DNA of 64,000 nucleotides, taken from NCBI RefSeq assembly GCF_012849215.1, contig NZ_CP051682.1, positions 310,001 through 374,000 on the forward strand, given 5' to 3'. Below, piece after piece: positions 35,241 through 45,263 of this stretch (its first letter is position 1; each line of letters starts with the position of its first letter). This DNA comes from Mucilaginibacter robiniae (GTDB taxonomy: Bacteria > Bacteroidota > Bacteroidia > Sphingobacteriales > Sphingobacteriaceae). Made by a program: the position numbers and the translations under genes. Below the pieces are notes generated by a model. That model worked only from the letters and a program-made list of their open reading frames with translations, made no database searches and was not told the origin of the DNA.

Positions 35241-35284
35241 TATAAAGAATGCTAAACACAAATTTGTGTTTAGCATTCTTTATA
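35241..35284. repeat. Perfect 44-bp palindrome between mnmA and topA
   Basis: Each half is 22 bases (TATAAAGAATGCTAAACACA then AA, followed by the exact complement) with no loop. It ends 27 bases before the topA ATG. As RNA it would form a long hairpin, possibly the mnmA terminator; as DNA it could be a protein-binding site for topA control. Because of its symmetry both strands show the same open reading start (MLNTNLCLAFF), which is not a gene. Confidence 0.85.
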
Positions 35285-35311
35285 CTTTATTTGCAAAAAA
35301 CTAAAGCATTA

Positions 35312-37690
35312 ATGGCTAAAAATTTACTCATTGTGGAGTCTCCGGCGAAAGCCAAAACTATTGAAGGGTACTTAGGCAAAGACTTTACGGTTAAGTCAAG
35401 TTACGGGCACATCCGTGATTTAATCAAATCGGAAGATGCTATTGATATAGGCAATAACTTTGCACAAAAATATGAGGTACCTGCAGATAAAAAGCAAGTT
35501 GTCAGTGAGTTAAAGAAACTAGCTAAAGAGGCTGAAATGGTATGGCTGGCATCGGACGAGGACCGTGAGGGTGAGGCTATATCCTGGCACCTGTATGATA
35601 CGTTGGACTTGAAAGAGAGCAAAACCAAGCGTATCGTTTTTCACGAAATCACCAAGCCAGCTATTTTGCGGGCTATTGACAATCCACGCACTATCAATTA
35701 CAATCTGGTAAATGCTCAGCAAGCCAGACGTGTGTTAGACCGTTTAGTAGGTTTTGAACTATCACCAGTATTGTGGAAAAAAGTTAAACCATCTCTTTCG
35801 GCTGGTCGGGTACAATCGGTGGCTGTTCGGTTGATTGTAGAACGTGAGCGGGAGATCAATAAATTTAAGGCAGAAGCCTCTTTCCGTATTGTTGCGCTTT
35901 TCGGCAAAGGTCGTGAAGCATTCCGTGCTGAACTACCAGAACGCTTTGCTCAGCAAGAACAAGCTGAGCAGTTTTTGAAAGACTGCACCGAAGCCCTATT
36001 CAGCATTAAGTCGTTAGAAACTCGGCCCACCAAAAGGTCTCCGGCAGCACCTTTCACCACATCAACTTTGCAGCAGGAAGCTAGTCGCAAGCTGGGCTTT
36101 TCCGTTTCGAGAACTATGTCGGTTGCCCAAAAGTTGTATGAATCCGGTTTTATTACCTACATGCGTACCGATAGTGTTAATTTATCTGACGTAGCTTTAA
36201 ATGCTGCTGCACAAGAAATTAGCTCAGCCTACGGTTCACAATATTATCAGCATCGTAAATATAAAACCAAATCAGCCAACGCTCAGGAAGCGCACGAAGC
36301 CATCCGCCCTACTTACTTCAACCAGCATACCATTGATGGTGACAATGCCGAAAAACGTTTATATGATTTGATCTGGAAACGGGCTATTGCATCGCAGATG
36401 AGTGAAGCGCAATTTGAGAAAACTACGGCCAAAATCGATGTTTCTACTCGCAAAGAAGATCTAGTAGCTATCGGTGAGGTCATGAAGTTTGACGGCTTTC
36501 TAAAAGTTTATCTGGAATCAAACGATGATGAGGATGACAACGCCCAAGATGGTGATAACGCAATATTGCCCCCGTTACAAGTAGGCCAGCAGCTTACCTT
36601 ACAGGAGATGACAGCAACTGAGCGTTACTCACGTCCGCCTGCACGTTACACGGAAGCTAGTTTGGTTAAAAAGCTGGAAGAACTGGGTATTGGACGACCA
36701 TCAACCTACGCCCCTACTATCTCTACGGTTCAAAACCGTGGCTATGTGGTTAAAGAAGATCGCGAAGGCAAGCAGCGCAACTATCATGTTTTAACCCTAA
36801 AAGATAAAGCAATACGGCAAGAGCAGAAAACTGAAAATACCGGTGCTGAACGTAGCAAACTGTTCCCGACTGATATTGGCGCCGTCGTGAATGATTTTCT
36901 TATACAGCACTTTGAAGGCATTGTTGATTATCACTTTACGGCTGGTGTTGAAAAGGAGTTTGATGAAATAGCCCAAGGTATGAAAGAATGGACCGAAATG
37001 ATTCGGAACTTCTACCAGCCATTTCATCAAAATGTAGAAAGTACCATTCAAACTGCGGATAAAGCCCGGGGCGAACGCGAGTTAGGTGCTCATCCTGATA
37101 ATGGCAAGAAGGTATCGGTTCGTATTGGACGTTATGGGCCTTTCGTACAAATTGGCGAAAATGATGATGAAGAAAAACCTGCGTACGCCAGTTTACGTGC
37201 CGGACAGATGCTGGAAACCATCACGCTCGAAGATGCCTTAGAATTATTTAAACTACCTAAAAAGGTAGGTGTATTTGAAGATAAGGACATGACCGTGGCT
37301 ATTGGTAAATTTGGCCCCTACATTCGCCATAACAATAGCTTTTACTCGTTGGGTAAGGATATAGATCCGATGAATGTAACCGAACAGCAAGCCATAGTTA
37401 TTATTGAAGATAAGCGCAAAAAGGACGCCGAGAAGGTCATAAAAACTTTTGCTGAAGATCCGGACGTTAAAATTTTAAATGGACGATGGGGTCCTTATAT
37501 TGAATTTGGCAAACTGAACGTTAAAATACCTAAAGAGATTAAAGACCCGCAGGTATTAAGCTACGATGAGTGTAAAGCCCTAGCCGATGCCATGCCGAAG
37601 GATGGTAAAAAATCGCCCGGTAAAACATCAACTAAGCCGGCAGCCAAAGCAACTAAGCCAGCAGCTAAAAAAACAACCAAGAAAAAATAA
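35312..37690 (+). CDS. topA: DNA topoisomerase I
   Basis: A 792-residue type IA topoisomerase relaxing negative supercoils. It has a Toprim domain at the N-terminus (LIVESPAKAKTIEGYLG, then ASDEDREGEAI with the acidic metal ligands), the active-site Tyr at about 283 in FITYMRTDSVNLS, and C-terminal repeat modules (IGRYGPFVQIG, IGKFGPYIRHN, GRWGPYIEFG) without Cys4 zinc fingers. It ends in a Lys/Ala-rich DNA-binding tail (TKPAAKATKPAAKKTTKKK). I start at MAKNLLIVE; the longer frame begins inside the palindrome. A clear terminator follows the stop. Confidence 0.97.
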   Translation: MAKNLLIVESPAKAKTIEGYLGKDFTVKSSYGHIRDLIKSEDAIDIGNNFAQKYEVPADKKQVVSELKKLAKEAEMVWLASDEDREGEAISWHLYDTLDLKESKTKRIVFHEITKPAILRAIDNPRTINYNLVNAQQARRVLDRLVGFELSPVLWKKVKPSLSAGRVQSVAVRLIVEREREINKFKAEASFRIVALFGKGREAFRAELPERFAQQEQAEQFLKDCTEALFSIKSLETRPTKRSPAAPFTTSTLQQEASRKLGFSVSRTMSVAQKLYESGFITYMRTDSVNLSDVALNAAAQEISSAYGSQYYQHRKYKTKSANAQEAHEAIRPTYFNQHTIDGDNAEKRLYDLIWKRAIASQMSEAQFEKTTAKIDVSTRKEDLVAIGEVMKFDGFLKVYLESNDDEDDNAQDGDNAILPPLQVGQQLTLQEMTATERYSRPPARYTEASLVKKLEELGIGRPSTYAPTISTVQNRGYVVKEDREGKQRNYHVLTLKDKAIRQEQKTENTGAERSKLFPTDIGAVVNDFLIQHFEGIVDYHFTAGVEKEFDEIAQGMKEWTEMIRNFYQPFHQNVESTIQTADKARGERELGAHPDNGKKVSVRIGRYGPFVQIGENDDEEKPAYASLRAGQMLETITLEDALELFKLPKKVGVFEDKDMTVAIGKFGPYIRHNNSFYSLGKDIDPMNVTEQQAIVIIEDKRKKDAEKVIKTFAEDPDVKILNGRWGPYIEFGKLNVKIPKEIKDPQVLSYDECKALADAMPKDGKKSPGKTSTKPAAKATKPAAKKTTKKK

Positions 37691-37696
37691 TATCAT

Positions 37697-37719
37697 GCGC
37701 CTGAAAAGGCGCTTTTTTT
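37697..37719 (+). terminator. Intrinsic terminator of topA
   Basis: GCGCC, loop TGAAAA, GGCGC, then seven T, starting 6 bases after the topA stop. A new ATG follows 5 bases later, so the next gene must have its promoter inside or beyond this hairpin, or rely on read-through. Confidence 0.85.
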
Positions 37720-37724
37720 ATAAC

Positions 37725-38129
37725 ATGAAAAAAGATTTGCCTGAAAACATTGTTGAAGATATTGCCATTGCTGTAGCCCTGGAAAACGAAAGTCCTGAAA
37801 GTAAGCTATGGTATGTATATGTCATCAACCTGAAGAACCATCCTATTGAGAACGTTCTAATCACCTCAAAAGGTTACGGTAGCAAAGATGGAGAGCAAGT
37901 AAAAACATCCACCCTGCGCCATATGATTCCGTTATTGCAGGAAAATAGCTTTGCTTTGATTGAACCTATAGATGAACAAACATTTGGCCTCACAAATGAA
38001 TATTGGCTCAGCTACTACATTGGCCGGGATATTTATGATAAGAAGTTTATTTTTCTGCCGGAGAGCATCATTGAGTCTAACTTCATCAAACTCCCGTTAT
38101 TGAATAAACCAGGGGTGATGATCAAATAG
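37725..38129 (+). CDS. Conserved hypothetical protein
   Basis: A 134-residue soluble protein starting MKKDLPENIVEDIAIAVALE. It is acidic, with mixed alpha/beta pattern (WYVYVINLKNHPIENVLIT, WLSYYIGRDIYDKKFIFLPE). I do not recognise a named domain, but such proteins are common beside topA in Bacteroidota. The frame is open into topA; the family-like part begins at this ATG, right after the topA terminator. Function unknown. Confidence 0.65.
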   Translation: MKKDLPENIVEDIAIAVALENESPESKLWYVYVINLKNHPIENVLITSKGYGSKDGEQVKTSTLRHMIPLLQENSFALIEPIDEQTFGLTNEYWLSYYIGRDIYDKKFIFLPESIIESNFIKLPLLNKPGVMIK

Positions 38130-38244
38130 AAAGTAAGCTGTTATGCTGAATAGATAATGAGAGTAATACAATAGAGAAATTCAAATTGCTCGTTAGTCAT
38201 TCCTTCAACTAAACAAATTCTCCATTATCTATTCACTAAGCTTA

Positions 38245-38970
38245 CTACTTGGCCTTGAACAAGCCATATTTTAAAATACAGTAAATAGCCCTGAACCCGT
38301 CTTTCCAGCCAATCTTCTTGCCTTCTTCATACGTTCGACCATAGTAAGATATACCAACTTCATAGATGCGCAGTCTGGGTATTCGTGATAGTTTGATAGT
38401 TACTTCAGGCTCAAATCCAAATCTGCTTTCCCTTAAGGTAATACCCTGTAGCATCTTGGTATTAAATAACTTATAACAAGTCTCCATATCTGTCAAATTC
38501 ATATTGGAGAACATGTTGGATAAGAAAGTAAGCCACCGGTTACCAATGGTATGCCAGAAAAATAAGATACGGTGTGGATTACTGCCCATAAAGCGCGAAC
38601 CATATACCACATCTGCAAAACCGTTAACTACCGGTTTAAGCAAATCATTGTACTCAGCAGGATCATACTCCAGGTCGGCATCCTGAATAATCAAATACTC
38701 GCCCGTGGCTTTACCAATGCCAGTATGTAAAGCAGCACCTTTACCTTTGTTTACCTCGTGTTTAAAGTATTGTATATTCATCTCCGGATTAGCTTGCCGG
38801 TAACGTAGTACAGCTTCTTCTGTATCATCTTTCGAACAATCATTAACAATAATGATTTCTTTCGCAAGCTGATTAATCAGTTCAACCGTCTTAATCTTAT
38901 CTAATATCAAATGAATGGTTTTGCCTTCGTTGTATGCCGGAATAACAATCGAAAGTTTAGTAATGAACAT
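38245..38970 (-). CDS. Family 2 glycosyltransferase (dolichyl-phosphate-mannose-synthase-like)
   Basis: A 241-residue GT-A fold enzyme. It has SIVIPAYNEGKTIHLILDK at the N-terminus, a metal-binding DAD in IIQDADLEYDPAEY, and FGFEPEVTIKLSR in the acceptor part. There is no C-terminal membrane segment. Such enzymes transfer a sugar from a nucleotide sugar to a polyprenyl phosphate or glycan. I start at MFITKLSIVIPAYN; the frame is open 38 codons upstream, but a TAATTTTG -7 box at 38998-39005 lies in that stretch. It is convergent with the gene after topA. Confidence 0.88.
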   Translation of the reverse strand: MFITKLSIVIPAYNEGKTIHLILDKIKTVELINQLAKEIIIVNDCSKDDTEEAVLRYRQANPEMNIQYFKHEVNKGKGAALHTGIGKATGEYLIIQDADLEYDPAEYNDLLKPVVNGFADVVYGSRFMGSNPHRILFFWHTIGNRWLTFLSNMFSNMNLTDMETCYKLFNTKMLQGITLRESRFGFEPEVTIKLSRIPRLRIYEVGISYYGRTYEEGKKIGWKDGFRAIYCILKYGLFKAK

Positions 38971-38997
38971 ATTTTTTGTGGTGCAACTTTGTAATAG

Positions 38998-39005
38998 CAA
39001 AATTA
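38998..39005 (-). promoter_or_regulatory. -7 box of the GT2 gene
   Basis: TAATTTTG on the minus strand matches TAnnTTTG, 27 bases before the ATG at 38970. No TTG lies at the ideal distance upstream, so confidence is moderate. Confidence 0.45.
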
Positions 39006-39140
39006 TAATTAATCCTGCTTTGGTACGAAACAACCTTCTATGTTGTACGGCCTTTGTGTAATTATAACATAAAACCATACCCATACCTTTAACATTCAGT
39101 AAAATGTTTTACTTTGTAGCTGTTTTTACAAAGTTGAAGG

Positions 39141-39845
39141 ATGCTGGAGAATTTAGATTGGAACAATGTAATGGTTATTGACATTGAAACGGTACCACAG
39201 TATAGCAATTACGATCAGGTACCGGAGCATATGCAAAAACTATGGGATATAAAAACACGACATCAGCGTAAAGATGAAACACCTGAAGAATTCTACAAGT
39301 GCGCTGGGATACTAGCAGAATTTGGAAAAATCATTTGCCTGTCGGCTGGTGTATTTACCAAAGATAATGGCTTTCGGATTAAATCTTTCGCTTCTCATGA
39401 TGAAGCTTCCTTACTGCATAAGTTTGCAGATATGCTTCGTGGCTGCTCTGAAAAGTTGATCTTATGCGGACATAATGCTAAAGAGTTCGACTTTCCTTAC
39501 ATCTGTCGCCGCATGTTAATTAATGGCATTAAACTTCCACCACAATTAGACATATCCTGCAAAAAGCCTTGGGAAATTTGCCACATGGATACCATGGAAA
39601 TGTGGAAGTTCGGGGATTTTAAAAATTTCACTTCCCTTAATTTACTGGCTGCTATTTTCGGCATACCTACGCCCAAAGATGATATAGATGGAAGCATGGT
39701 AGCCGAAGTATACTGGTTGAATAACGAATTGGATCGTATTTGCACCTACTGTCAAAAAGATGTGGTTACAACAGCTCAGTTGCTTAAACGATTTAAGGGT
39801 GAAGAACTAATTGGAGAAGATCAGGTTACTATAGCTGAAAGATAG
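39141..39845 (+). CDS. 3'-5' exonuclease (PolB-like DEDDy exonuclease)
   Basis: A 234-residue ribonuclease-H-fold exonuclease of the predicted PolB-like (DNA_pol_B_exo2) group. The acidic motifs are Exo I VIDIETVPQ, Exo II in CGHNAKEFDFPYICRRM, and Exo III in CTYCQKDVVTTAQL. There is no polymerase domain. It probably trims DNA 3' ends in repair. It is a single gene 55 bases before the ABC protein gene; the two may be linked. Confidence 0.85.
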   Translation: MLENLDWNNVMVIDIETVPQYSNYDQVPEHMQKLWDIKTRHQRKDETPEEFYKCAGILAEFGKIICLSAGVFTKDNGFRIKSFASHDEASLLHKFADMLRGCSEKLILCGHNAKEFDFPYICRRMLINGIKLPPQLDISCKKPWEICHMDTMEMWKFGDFKNFTSLNLLAAIFGIPTPKDDIDGSMVAEVYWLNNELDRICTYCQKDVVTTAQLLKRFKGEELIGEDQVTIAER

Positions 39846-39899
39846 AAATATAGATAATCTCCGTAAACACCTGATTATAACCACCTTATATATAAACAA

Positions 39900-41624
39900 A
39901 TGCTTCAAATTGAAAATTTAATAATTCAATTTAAAACCCACTCAGGTTTATTTGAAGCGGTAAAAAATATTTCTGTAAAAATACAGAAAGGTCAAACCTT
40001 AGTTATTGTAGGAGAATCAGGCTCCGGAAAATCTGTAACGGCATTAGCCATTATGCGCTTGCTGGATGAGCAGCGAACCTTAATACAAGGGCGTATTCAG
40101 TTTCAGGATATAGAACTTACCTCACTTCCTGAAAAAGAAATGCAAGCTATCAGAGGCAATCGAATTGCCATGATATTTCAGGAGCCCATGACTTCCCTCA
40201 ACCCGGTTATCACTTGTGGTAAACAAGTCAGCGAAGCTATCAAGCTGCACCGCAAGATAGATAAAAAGCAAGCCTATCAGGAAACTCTAAACTTATTTGC
40301 TGAAGTGCAGCTACCACGACCTGAGGCCATCTTCAATAGCTATCCACATCAGCTATCAGGCGGACAGCGACAGCGCGTTATGATTGCCATGGCTCTTTCC
40401 TGCAATCCTGAATTACTGATTGCCGATGAGCCTACTACGGCTTTAGATGTTACCGTTCAAAAAACTATCATTGACTTATTACTTAAGCTGAAGCAAGAAC
40501 GTAAGATGAGCCTGCTTTTTATTTCGCATGACTTAGGCGTAGTTAGCCAGATAGCTGATGAAGTACTGGTCATGTATAAAGGTCAGGCAGTGGAACAAGC
40601 ATCAGCCAAAAGCTTGTTTACCAATCCGCAGCATCCTTATACGCAAGCTTTGCTGGCTTGCCGACCATCAGCTAACCCTGGTTCAGGAAAGTTACCCGTT
40701 ATTAGCGATTTTATGCATGTTACTGCTGATGGTAAAATTGTAAGTACCGGTTTAAACCCTAACGAGTTTGAAAAACAATCATCTGAAGCTCAACTTAAGG
40801 GTCATAAAGATAACGGGCTGATTAATAAGGATTTTCCAATACTTGAAGTTAATAATTTATCTACTTGGTTTCCAATACAAGGTGGCTGGTTTGGATCATC
40901 CAAGCAAGTAGTTAAAGCAGTTAATGATGTAAGCTTTAAAGTATATGCCGGCGAAACTTTAGGCTTGGTAGGAGAATCTGGTAGTGGTAAAACTACTTTA
41001 GGTAGAAGTATTTTACGGCTGATTGAACCCACTGCCGGACAAATATTATTCGACGGCCAAGACCTGCGGAAACTCAATCAAACTGAACTGCGCGGCGTAC
41101 GGCGACATCTGCAAATCATTTTTCAGGACCCCTACTCTTCTCTCAACCCACGCCTTACCGTTGGGCAATCATTAACTGAACCTATGCAGGTGCACCAGCT
41201 TTACCATAATGATGTACAACGGCGGGAAAAAGCAGCCGAGCTTTTAGAACGGGTAAACCTGTTACCAGAACACTTGAACCGTTATCCTCATGAGTTTTCA
41301 GGTGGCCAAAGGCAACGTATTGTTATTGCCCGGGCATTAGCCTTACAGCCTAAATTTATCATCTGCGATGAATCTGTTTCAGCCTTAGACGTATCAGTTC
41401 AGGCACAAATCTTGAATTTGCTTCAGGAGTTACAACAAGATTTAGGATTAACTTACATCTTTATTTCACATGATTTGTCGGTAATCAGGCATATATCTGA
41501 CCGGGTGATGGTGCTCAACAAAGGGCAAATTGAAGAGATTGCTACACCCGAAGAGCTGTATCAACAACCTAAGTCAGCTTACACTCAAAAGCTCATCAAC
41601 GCTATACCACGCATTATATACTAA
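39900..41624 (+). CDS. Fused peptide/nickel-type ABC transporter ATP-binding protein
   Basis: A 574-residue protein with two complete ABC ATPase domains in tandem, equivalent to DppD joined to DppF (YejF-type). Domain 1 has Walker A GESGSGKS and signature LSGGQRQR. Domain 2 has Walker [12 protein letters not shown] and signature FSGGQRQR. Each is followed by the oligopeptide-transport C-terminal extension ([22 protein letters not shown]). No permease or binding-protein gene lies within the window near it, so the membrane partners are elsewhere. Confidence 0.93.
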   Translation: MLQIENLIIQFKTHSGLFEAVKNISVKIQKGQTLVIVGESGSGKSVTALAIMRLLDEQRTLIQGRIQFQDIELTSLPEKEMQAIRGNRIAMIFQEPMTSLNPVITCGKQVSEAIKLHRKIDKKQAYQETLNLFAEVQLPRPEAIFNSYPHQLSGGQRQRVMIAMALSCNPELLIADEPTTALDVTVQKTIIDLLLKLKQERKMSLLFISHDLGVVSQIADEVLVMYKGQAVEQASAKSLFTNPQHPYTQALLACRPSANPGSGKLPVISDFMHVTADGKIVSTGLNPNEFEKQSSEAQLKGHKDNGLINKDFPILEVNNLSTWFPIQGGWFGSSKQVVKAVNDVSFKVYAGETLGLVGESGSGKTTLGRSILRLIEPTAGQILFDGQDLRKLNQTELRGVRRHLQIIFQDPYSSLNPRLTVGQSLTEPMQVHQLYHNDVQRREKAAELLERVNLLPEHLNRYPHEFSGGQRQRIVIARALALQPKFIICDESVSALDVSVQAQILNLLQELQQDLGLTYIFISHDLSVIRHISDRVMVLNKGQIEEIATPEELYQQPKSAYTQKLINAIPRIIY

Positions 41625-41804
41625 GCTCCAGCTGTTATCCTGACAATCATGTGTCAACATTTTGCTTGCATTTCGTTATATTTATAGAGCTATATAAATC
41701 GCAGCATATTTAAAATAATTTTTGTTAACGATTGTTATGCAATACATAAGGGCTTGTACAACTTTGCCAAGCGGCACAGTATATGAGCCACATACTCATA
41801 CAGA

Positions 41805-43943
41805 ATGTCTAAGAAAAAAACAACCAACCATTCTATCAAACAAGTACTTACCCAGCTGGTGCTGGATGTATTTGAACGTAATGGTAAAGAATCATTAAAC
41901 TATAAACAGGTTTCGGCGATGCTGAATGTTCGCGAGCCCGAAGCCCGTGACACTATACTCGAAATTTTAAAAGAAGAAGCTAAAAGAGGTATTTTGAAAG
42001 AAATATCGCCCGGCAAATTTCAGGTACTGGAACTTAAAACCTTTGTGGAAGGCACAGTTGATATGACCAATGATGGATCGGCCTTTATTGTGACCGACGA
42101 TGAATTTGAAAATGATATTTTTATTGCCCCACGTAAGTTACGTAATGCCCTAAATGGCGACCGCGTTAAAGTATATGTATATGCCAAAAGTAAAGGTAAA
42201 CATAAGGAAGGTGAAGTAATTGAAATCATCCGGCGCAATAAAATGGAGTTTACCGGCATTGTAAAGCTGTCGGAAAGATTTGCCTTCTTGATACCGGATG
42301 ATCGTAAAATGCTGCATGATATCTTCATTCCGTTAAGTGATTTAAGCGGTGCTAAAAACGGAGTAAAGGCCATTGCTGAAATTACCGACTGGCCTGCCGA
42401 AGCTAAAAACCCGATTGGCCGTATTAAAAATATATTAGGTACACAAGGCGAGAATGATACCGAAATGAACGCTATTCTGGCAGAATATGGCTTTCCGCTT
42501 TCCTTTCCTGATGAAGTAGAAAAGGAATCGGAAGCTATACCAGAAGCGATCACGCCCGAAGAAATTGCGCAACGTCGAGATTTTAGAGACACGTTAACTT
42601 TTACCATCGACCCTATTGATGCTAAAGACTTCGATGATGCCATATCTTTTAAATATCTGGATAATGGCAATTACGAGATTGGCGTACACATTGCCGACGT
42701 ATCACACTATATCATCCCCGATTCAGCTTTAGATAAAGAAGCCTTTGAGCGTGGCACTTCGGTTTACCTGGTAGATCGCGTAATTCCGATGCTGCCTGAA
42801 CGTTTATCGAATGGATTATGCTCTTTGCGGCCTAATGAAGATAAGCTGTGTTTTGCTGCCGTATTTGAAATGGATGCTGCCGGAAAAGTACTAACAGAAT
42901 GGTACGGAAAAACCATCATCCACTCCAATCGCCGCTTTAGCTATGAGGAAGTGCAGCAAGTAATTGAAACCAGCCAGGGTGAATACGTACAGGAAATACA
43001 CCAACTGAATGATTTAGCCTATAAACTGCGTGAGCAAAAGTTTAAAAACGGAGCCATCAGCTTTGAAACTACTGAAGTTAAATTTAAGTTGGATGAGCAA
43101 GGCAAGCCTACTGGCGTTTACGTGAAGGAACGTAAAGATGCCCATAAACTGATTGAAGAATTCATGCTGCTGGCGAATCGCAAAGTAGCTGAATTTGTAA
43201 GCAAAAAAGGCAAAGGTAAGAGGAAGTACACTTTCGTATATCGTACGCACGATGCACCTAATCCTGAAACTTTAGGCAACTTCGCGCAGTTTGCGGCCCG
43301 CTTCGGTTATAAAATCAGCACCAAGTCTGACCGTGATATTGCCCGGTCGTTAAACCATTTGATGCACGATGTAGAGGGAAAAAAAGAGCAGAACGTGCTA
43401 ACCCAGCTAGCTATCCGTTCTATGGCTAAAGCTATTTATACCACCAAAAGCACCAGCCACTATGGTTTAGCTTTCGACCATTATACGCATTTTACCTCTC
43501 CTATCCGTCGTTATCCGGATGTTATGGCTCATCGCTTATTGTTCCATTATCTAAATGACGGCCAATCAGCTAATGCTGAACATTACGAGGTACTATGCAA
43601 GCATAGTTCAGAAAAAGAGAAAAAAGCGGCCGACGCTGAACGTGCTTCAGTAAAATATAAACAAGCTGAGTACTTGAAAGATCATATCGGTAGTATTTAT
43701 ACCGGTGTAATATCAGGGGTAACAGAATGGGGTATGTATGTACAGATTACCGAAAATAATTGCGAAGGCATGATCAGGCTGCGTGATATATCGGATGACT
43801 TTTATACCTTAGACGAGAAAAACTACGCCATCATTGGTCAGCGGAAAAAGAAAGTTTATCAGTTGGGTGATGAAGTCCGGATTAAAGTAAAAAACGTAGA
43901 TCTTACTAAAAAACAGATTGATTTTTCGTTGGTGCTGGATTAA
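41805..43943 (+). CDS. rnr: Ribonuclease R
   Basis: A 712-residue processive 3'-5' exoribonuclease of the RNB family. It has an N-terminal winged-helix segment, cold-shock/OB domains (about 75-235), an RNB catalytic domain with the metal-binding acids in FTIDPIDAKDFDDAISF, and a C-terminal S1 domain (GVISGVTEWGMYVQI). It lacks the long basic tail of the E. coli enzyme. RNase R degrades structured RNA and tmRNA-tagged transcripts. It is followed 26 bases later by the polyprenyl synthetase gene, probably in one operon. Confidence 0.95.
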   Translation: MSKKKTTNHSIKQVLTQLVLDVFERNGKESLNYKQVSAMLNVREPEARDTILEILKEEAKRGILKEISPGKFQVLELKTFVEGTVDMTNDGSAFIVTDDEFENDIFIAPRKLRNALNGDRVKVYVYAKSKGKHKEGEVIEIIRRNKMEFTGIVKLSERFAFLIPDDRKMLHDIFIPLSDLSGAKNGVKAIAEITDWPAEAKNPIGRIKNILGTQGENDTEMNAILAEYGFPLSFPDEVEKESEAIPEAITPEEIAQRRDFRDTLTFTIDPIDAKDFDDAISFKYLDNGNYEIGVHIADVSHYIIPDSALDKEAFERGTSVYLVDRVIPMLPERLSNGLCSLRPNEDKLCFAAVFEMDAAGKVLTEWYGKTIIHSNRRFSYEEVQQVIETSQGEYVQEIHQLNDLAYKLREQKFKNGAISFETTEVKFKLDEQGKPTGVYVKERKDAHKLIEEFMLLANRKVAEFVSKKGKGKRKYTFVYRTHDAPNPETLGNFAQFAARFGYKISTKSDRDIARSLNHLMHDVEGKKEQNVLTQLAIRSMAKAIYTTKSTSHYGLAFDHYTHFTSPIRRYPDVMAHRLLFHYLNDGQSANAEHYEVLCKHSSEKEKKAADAERASVKYKQAEYLKDHIGSIYTGVISGVTEWGMYVQITENNCEGMIRLRDISDDFYTLDEKNYAIIGQRKKKVYQLGDEVRIKVKNVDLTKKQIDFSLVLD

Positions 43944-43969
43944 TGGCATAGCCGCACCGACTCGTCTTT

Positions 43970-44944
43970 ATGAATACATTAAAACATTTGCAGTTACTAA
44001 TTGAGCAAGCTGTTACCGATCTTCAGTATCCGGTACAGCCTGCCGAACTATATGAACCGATTACCTACATCTTGTCGGTAGGTGGTAAACGTATGCGCCC
44101 GGCCTTATTACTTATGGCCTGCGATTTATTTGGCGGTGATGTAAATAATGCTTTGCATCCGGCTCTGGCTATTGAGGTTTTTCACAATTTCACCTTGGTG
44201 CATGATGACATTATGGATAACGCTCCGTTGCGTCGGGGCAAAGTTACTGTACATGAAAAGTGGAACCCCAATGTTGCTATTCTATCGGGCGATGTAATGC
44301 TGGTTGAAGCCTACAAGCTAATGATGCAGGTAGATGCTTCTATTTTACGGGAGGTACTTGAAATTTTTAGTAACACCGCAGTGGGTGTATGTGAAGGTCA
44401 GCAGTTTGACATGAATTTTGAACGGCAAGTTAATGTAGAAATTGCCGATTACCTGAACATGATTCGCCTAAAAACGGCTGTGTTGCTGGGCTGCGCCCTT
44501 AAAATTGGAGCTTTGATTGGTGGCGCCACTATGGTTGACGCCGATTTGCTGTGCACTTTTGGCGAACAATTAGGTATTGCTTTTCAATTACAAGATGATA
44601 TTTTAGATGTGTACGGTGATCCTGATAAGTTTGGCAAGCAGGTAGGCGGCGATATTATATCCAACAAAAAAACCTATCTGTTATTGAAAGCTCTGGAACT
44701 GGCTGATGCACAAATTAAAACTAATTTACATCAATGGTTAGAAGCAACACAGTTTGATAGTATTGAAAAAGTAAAAGCGGTTACTACCATATACAACCAA
44801 TTAGACGTAAGGCAACATGCCGAACAGGAAATGTACAACTTTACTACGCAGGCTTTTAGTGCTCTGGACAAAGTAAATCTGCCAAGTGACCGCAAACAGT
44901 TTTTGCGTGATTTTGCTGATAGTTTGATGGTGAGGGAGAAATAA
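43970..44944 (+). CDS. Trans-polyprenyl diphosphate synthase
   Basis: A 324-residue all-alpha enzyme condensing isopentenyl diphosphate onto an allylic chain. It has GGKRMRPALLLMACDLFGG at the start, the first Asp-rich motif LVHDDIMD and the second QLQDDILDVYGD. The residues just before the first motif (EVFHNFTLVHDD) include bulky side chains, consistent with a chain of medium or long length such as octaprenyl for menaquinone side chains. The product length cannot be fixed by eye. Confidence 0.92.
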   Translation: MNTLKHLQLLIEQAVTDLQYPVQPAELYEPITYILSVGGKRMRPALLLMACDLFGGDVNNALHPALAIEVFHNFTLVHDDIMDNAPLRRGKVTVHEKWNPNVAILSGDVMLVEAYKLMMQVDASILREVLEIFSNTAVGVCEGQQFDMNFERQVNVEIADYLNMIRLKTAVLLGCALKIGALIGGATMVDADLLCTFGEQLGIAFQLQDDILDVYGDPDKFGKQVGGDIISNKKTYLLLKALELADAQIKTNLHQWLEATQFDSIEKVKAVTTIYNQLDVRQHAEQEMYNFTTQAFSALDKVNLPSDRKQFLRDFADSLMVREK

Positions 44945-45134
44945 TATTCCTACTAGGAACGATTAAGTCTATACAACAACTATTAATACGTATTTAAAGC
45001 TTTGTTGCCTTAATCCACTCTGATGTTAATTAGCTTTTATCATTGTTTTGAGAACACCAACAACGTCAATAAACATAAATGTAATACTGACAAAACAGTG
45101 CCACCACTGCCAATGGTTTGTCAGTGTTTCAGGG

Positions 45135-45167
45135 TGTTACACCCTGTAACATGTAACACCTGTAACA
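45135..45167. repeat. Four clustered TGTAACA heptamers
   Basis: In the 319-base convergent gap 44945-45263 (otherwise without a gene) lie TGTTACA at 45135-45141 (inverted) and TGTAACA at 45145-45151, 45152-45158 and 45161-45167. The first two form a palindrome around CCC. It resembles a binding array, but neither neighbour's promoter is here. Confidence 0.5.
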
Positions 45168-45204
45168 GTACAGAAAAATAGTAATCTAAGTGTTTAACAA
45201 AAAC

Positions 45205-45238
45205 AACAAAGGCGCATCCATACAGACGCGCCTTTGTT
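45205..45238 (-). terminator. Intrinsic terminator of the purF-type gene
   Basis: An 11-bp perfect stem AACAAAGGCGC/GCGCCTTTGTT with a 12-base loop. On the minus strand it is followed by T-rich sequence. It lies 26 bases after the stop of the amidophosphoribosyltransferase gene. Confidence 0.85.
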
Positions 45239-45263
45239 TATTTACCACCTACCAAGCACCAGC

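Noticed and set aside
35004..35276. Minus-strand ORF opposite the mnmA end, starting with the same residues as the long topA frame
   Set aside because: The shared start comes from the palindrome, and the frame is antisense to mnmA.
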